From Bifidobacteriaceae bacterium (GTDB lineage Bacteria > Actinomycetota > Actinomycetes > Actinomycetales > WQXJ01): DNA of 7,397 nt. Shown piece after piece: positions 5,340 to 7,397 of this stretch. The notes beneath the pieces were generated by a model. The model saw nothing but the letters and a program-made list of their open reading frames with translations, made no database searches and was not told the DNA's origin. The stretch lies in the NCBI GenBank assembly GCA_031258055.1, contig JAIRNM010000005.1, positions 1-7,397 on the forward strand, written 5' to 3'. Position numbers and translations under genes: made by a program. Every line of letters begins with the position of its first letter. The first letter of the stretch is position 1.

Positions 5340-6681
5340 CCACAACAGCGCTCCACGCGCAGGCAAGGAAGTCTCAGCCCGTGTCCGACTCGGCCGAAAA
5401 TCCGCGCTGGCAGGTTTTCTGGGCACCGCGCTCGAATACTACGATTTCTTCATTTACGGCTTGGCGGCCTCGCTCACCTTCGGCGACATAATTTTCGGGG
5501 GTGGCAAGGCCGCCATGCTGGCATCGTTCGCCACTTTCGGGGTGTCGTATGCGGCTCGCCCCTTCGGCGGGATCATTCTGGGCCATCTTGGCGACAAGAT
5601 CGGACGTCGCAACATACTCTTGTTCACCATCGTCCTCATGGGGGTGAGCACGTTCTTGATCGGCTGCCTGCCCACCTTCGCTCAGGTTGGTTGGCTGGCT
5701 CCGGTCCTACTCGTGATTCTGCGCCTCGCGCAGGGTTTCTCGGCCGGCGGCGAATCGGCTGGGACCTCAACTTTGACCATGGAGAACGCGCCCGCGAATC
5801 GGCGCAACTTCTACTCCAGCTTCACCATCACCGGGTGCAACCTGGGCATCGTGCTCGCTAACGCTGTCTTCTTGCCGATCCAAGCTTTGCCGGAAGCCGC
5901 TCGCATGAGTTGGGGCTGGCGCGTGCCCTTCTGGCTCAGCGCAGTCATCATGGTGGTCGCATACGTCCTGCGGCGAACCTTGATGGAGCCCGAAGTCTTC
6001 ACCGAGGTGAAGAAGGAGAGGAAGACGGCTAAGCTTCCGCTGGGCGAGCTGTTGAGAACTGACTGGCCGACGCTCGTCAAATGCATCATCATGATGCTGG
6101 TGTGCGCGACCGACACCGCGTTTATGGTGTTCGCCCTGTCCTTCGGCACCAACACCGTGGGGGTTCCCAGCACCGTGATGCTAGTCGCCGTGATCATCGG
6201 GATGGCGGTCGGGATGATTGGGCAACCTTTGGCGGCGTTGCTTTCCGACACTATTGGACGCAAGCCGGTATTTGTTGTTGGATGCCTTCTTTGCGCCTCT
6301 GCCTTATTCATCTACTTCCAGGCCATCATGTCTAAGAACGCGCTGTGGATCATTCTCGCCGCGGTGTTCTACCGGAGCATCGCTTATTCGTGCGTGAATG
6401 CTATCTACATCGGCTGGTTCCCCGAGCTGTTCGAAGTGAGAGTGCGCTATTCTGGCGCCGCCACCGGCATCCAGGTCGGTCTGCTGGCGGCCGGGTTCAC
6501 TCCGATGATCTCGCAAGCGCTGGTTCCAAGTGGATCGACCAACTGGCTACCGATTCCAATCTACCTGGCGGTGCTGTGCTTGGCGTCCGGCGCGGCCGCA
6601 TTATTCAGTCGAGAGACTTTCAAGACCCCGCTTGATCAGTTGGGTCCGAAAAGGAAAGAGACGACTCTCGCCGCCGGCTGA
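5332..6681 (+). CDS. MFS transporter, metabolite:H+ symporter (MHS) family
   Basis: A 449-residue inner-membrane protein with about 12 hydrophobic segments, roughly at 27-47, 62-85, 94-112, 121-138, 165-183, 197-214, 250-270, 281-303, 312-330, 337-358, 376-397 and 406-425. MHS hallmarks are present: FLGTALEYYDFFIYG (29-43, TM1), ARPFGGIILGHLGDKIGRRN (75-94, the loop 2-3 signature), ILRLAQGFSAGGESAG (129-144), WGWRVPFWLSA (194-204), the second-half repeat SDTIGRKPVF (305-314) and FPELFEVRVRYSG (363-375). Known MHS members take up organic acids and osmolytes by proton symport (ShiA, KgtP, CitA, ProP). The substrate here is unknown, but next to CoA-activating enzymes a carboxylic acid or betaine-like compound is the natural guess. 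The usual Arg-Gly-Glu after QGFS.GG is replaced by Glu-Ser-Ala, which may affect specificity. GC is the lowest of the window in parts of this gene, about half in some rows. Confidence 0.93.
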   Translation: MDDHNSAPRAGKEVSARVRLGRKSALAGFLGTALEYYDFFIYGLAASLTFGDIIFGGGKAAMLASFATFGVSYAARPFGGIILGHLGDKIGRRNILLFTIVLMGVSTFLIGCLPTFAQVGWLAPVLLVILRLAQGFSAGGESAGTSTLTMENAPANRRNFYSSFTITGCNLGIVLANAVFLPIQALPEAARMSWGWRVPFWLSAVIMVVAYVLRRTLMEPEVFTEVKKERKTAKLPLGELLRTDWPTLVKCIIMMLVCATDTAFMVFALSFGTNTVGVPSTVMLVAVIIGMAVGMIGQPLAALLSDTIGRKPVFVVGCLLCASALFIYFQAIMSKNALWIILAAVFYRSIAYSCVNAIYIGWFPELFEVRVRYSGAATGIQVGLLAAGFTPMISQALVPSGSTNWLPIPIYLAVLCLASGAAALFSRETFKTPLDQLGPKRKETTLAAG

Positions 6682-6694
6682 GCGAAATGCGTTC

Positions 6695-6758
6695 GATGGC
6701 GTTGAAGCGCGCCGTGCCCAAATGCGGTGTTCGGAATCTGGCGCGTTTCAACGTCTTC
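6695..6758 (+). repeat. Long imperfect inverted repeat downstream of the symporter, possible terminator or RNA structure
   Basis: GTTGAAGCGCGCC (6701-6713) and GGCGCGTTTCAAC (6740-6752) are complementary at 12 of 13 positions, and the odd pair is a G-U wobble in RNA. Pairing continues outward (C6700-G6753, G6699-U6754, G6698-C6755, then one mismatch and two more pairs), giving about 16 continuous pairs around a 26-base loop. There is no T-run after it. It starts 14-20 bases after the symporter stop, where a terminator or mRNA 3'-end stabiliser would lie; an operator or a small mobile remnant are alternatives. Confidence 0.5.
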
Positions 6759-6789
6759 CGCGATGGTAGACAGGCGCCGCACAACTCTT

Positions 6790-6805
6790 GAGCGGACGCC
6801 CGCTC
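6790..6805 (+). repeat. Short perfect hairpin GAGCGG-ACGC-CCGCTC
   Basis: A perfect 6-bp stem with a 4-base loop lies about 60 bases before the dehydrogenase start. It could be an operator half-site pair or part of a leader structure. In such GC-rich DNA a stem of this length can occur by chance. Confidence 0.3.
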
Positions 6806-6866
6806 CGCGCCTCAGACCGGTCACGGCCGGGGGCGCACCCGCAATCCAGAAGGGAGGCATACCCAA

Positions 6867-7397
6867 ATGTTGGTGGCAAACACGATCGGCCCTAGGCGGA
6901 CGGTCATCGAGGACCGCCCGGCCCCGGCGGTCGAACCGGACAAGATCCAAGTCCGGGTGCATTATGTGGCGGTCTGCGGCACGGACGTCCATGTCTGGGA
7001 CGACTCCTATGTGACCACGCTGCCGGTGATTCAGGGGCATGAGTTCTCGGGCGTGGTCGAGGCGATCGGCTCCGACGCCGTCACCGACCTGAGGGTCGGC
7101 CAGCCCGTCTGCGTCAACCCGACCAGCACCTGCGGGCAGTGCTATCCCTGCCGGATCGGGCGCTACAACTGCTGCACCTCCTTGAAGTGCATCGGCTGCT
7201 GGCCGGGCAAGGCCGGCCAAGGCGTCAGCACCGACGCGCCCGGCGGCATGCAAGAACTCATCAACATGCCGCCGGGGCAGGTCTTCGCCCTGCCCGAGGG
7301 CCTGCCGCTGGAACTGGCCGCCCTGGGCGAGCCGATGGGGGTGGCCACCCAGGCGGTGGTCCGGGGCGCCCCGACCCCCGGCGAATGGGCGCTGGTG
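6867..7397 (+). CDS. Zinc-dependent medium-chain alcohol/polyol dehydrogenase, N-terminal part
   Basis: The first 177 residues of a protein of about 340-350 are present; the frame is open to the window end. It belongs to the zinc-type MDR superfamily (sorbitol, L-idonate, threonine dehydrogenases), NAD(P)-dependent oxidoreductases of secondary alcohols. Visible residues: catalytic-zinc ligands Cys37 (AVCGTDVH), His58-Glu59 (GHEFSGVVEAIG) and Glu155 (ALGEPMGVA, the form typical of polyol dehydrogenases), and a structural-zinc cluster Cys89, Cys92, Cys95 and Cys102 or Cys103 (STCGQCYPCRIGRYNCC). The nucleotide-binding Rossmann domain lies mostly outside. Extra cysteines at 108 and 111 (KCIGC) are unusual. 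The start is fixed by AGGGAGG nine bases upstream. High GC resembles the ETF genes, not the symporter, and the long gap suggests a separate unit. A metabolic link to the CoA pathway, such as 2-hydroxyacid or alcohol oxidation, is only a guess. Confidence 0.9.
   Translation, partial: MLVANTIGPRRTVIEDRPAPAVEPDKIQVRVHYVAVCGTDVHVWDDSYVTTLPVIQGHEFSGVVEAIGSDAVTDLRVGQPVCVNPTSTCGQCYPCRIGRYNCCTSLKCIGCWPGKAGQGVSTDAPGGMQELINMPPGQVFALPEGLPLELAALGEPMGVATQAVVRGAPTPGEWALV

Larger units (their letters stand above)
6682..6866 (+). other. 185-base intergenic region with two inverted repeats
   Basis: Separates the symporter from the dehydrogenase and probably marks the operon end. It contains the long imperfect repeat and the GAGCGG/CCGCTC hairpin listed separately, and ends in a good ribosome site (AGGGAGG, 6851-6857, nine bases before ATG). 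A 34-codon ORF at 6687-6791 has no ribosome site or recognisable product. No clear -35/-10 pair was found. Confidence 0.5.

Noticed and set aside
6687..6791. 34-codon ORF after the symporter (starts MRSMALKR)
   Set aside because: No ribosome site, no recognisable product, and it runs through the long inverted repeat, which explains the sequence better.
1..7397. tRNA, rRNA, CRISPR array, insertion sequence or integrase
   Set aside because: No cloverleaf-like sequence, direct-repeat array, transposase or recombinase motif was seen on reading both strands.

Overview
The window is high in GC, uses GTG as well as ATG starts, and is dominated by GCC/GGC-type codons in its first 2.6 kb. This suits an actinobacterium (Actinomycetota), probably with some anaerobic or fermentative metabolism. 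That placement is an inference from composition and gene types; there is no rRNA or other taxonomic marker here.

Layout. (1) At 1-180 (+) is the C-terminal end of an acyl-CoA dehydrogenase. It runs tail-to-tail, with one base between the stop codons, into a TetR-family regulator (898-182, -). (2) A 62-base divergent gap, with an inverted repeat over the regulator's start codon, separates the regulator from a rightward gene series: electron-transfer flavoprotein beta (961-1722), electron-transfer flavoprotein alpha (1746-2615), a class III CoA-transferase (2656-3939), a second and different CaiB/BaiF-fold enzyme that carries racemase-type residues (3973-5157), a 174-base gap containing a doubtful 61-codon ORF, and an MHS-type MFS symporter (5332-6681). 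Gaps between the first four of these genes are 23-40 bases with no obvious terminator, so they look like one transcription unit. (3) A 185-base gap with a long imperfect inverted repeat and a second hairpin separates the symporter from the start of a zinc-dependent medium-chain dehydrogenase (6867 onward, cut by the window end).

How the genes could work together (inference). The symporter brings in a carboxylic or zwitterionic organic acid. The CoA-transferase loads it with CoA from an acyl-CoA donor. The second class III enzyme either epimerises the CoA ester or is a second transferase. The acyl-CoA dehydrogenase and the FixAB-like ETF then reduce (or oxidise) a C=C/C-C bond at the CoA-ester level. 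This is the logic of carnitine/crotonobetaine metabolism (cai/fix) and of reductive amino-acid fermentation (fldA-acdA-etfBA), but the genes do not match either cluster exactly and the substrate cannot be read from sequence.

The two CoA enzymes and the symporter are visibly lower in GC than the ETF genes to the left and the dehydrogenase to the right. This suggests a separately acquired block. I see no tRNA, rRNA, CRISPR array, insertion sequence or recombinase in the window.
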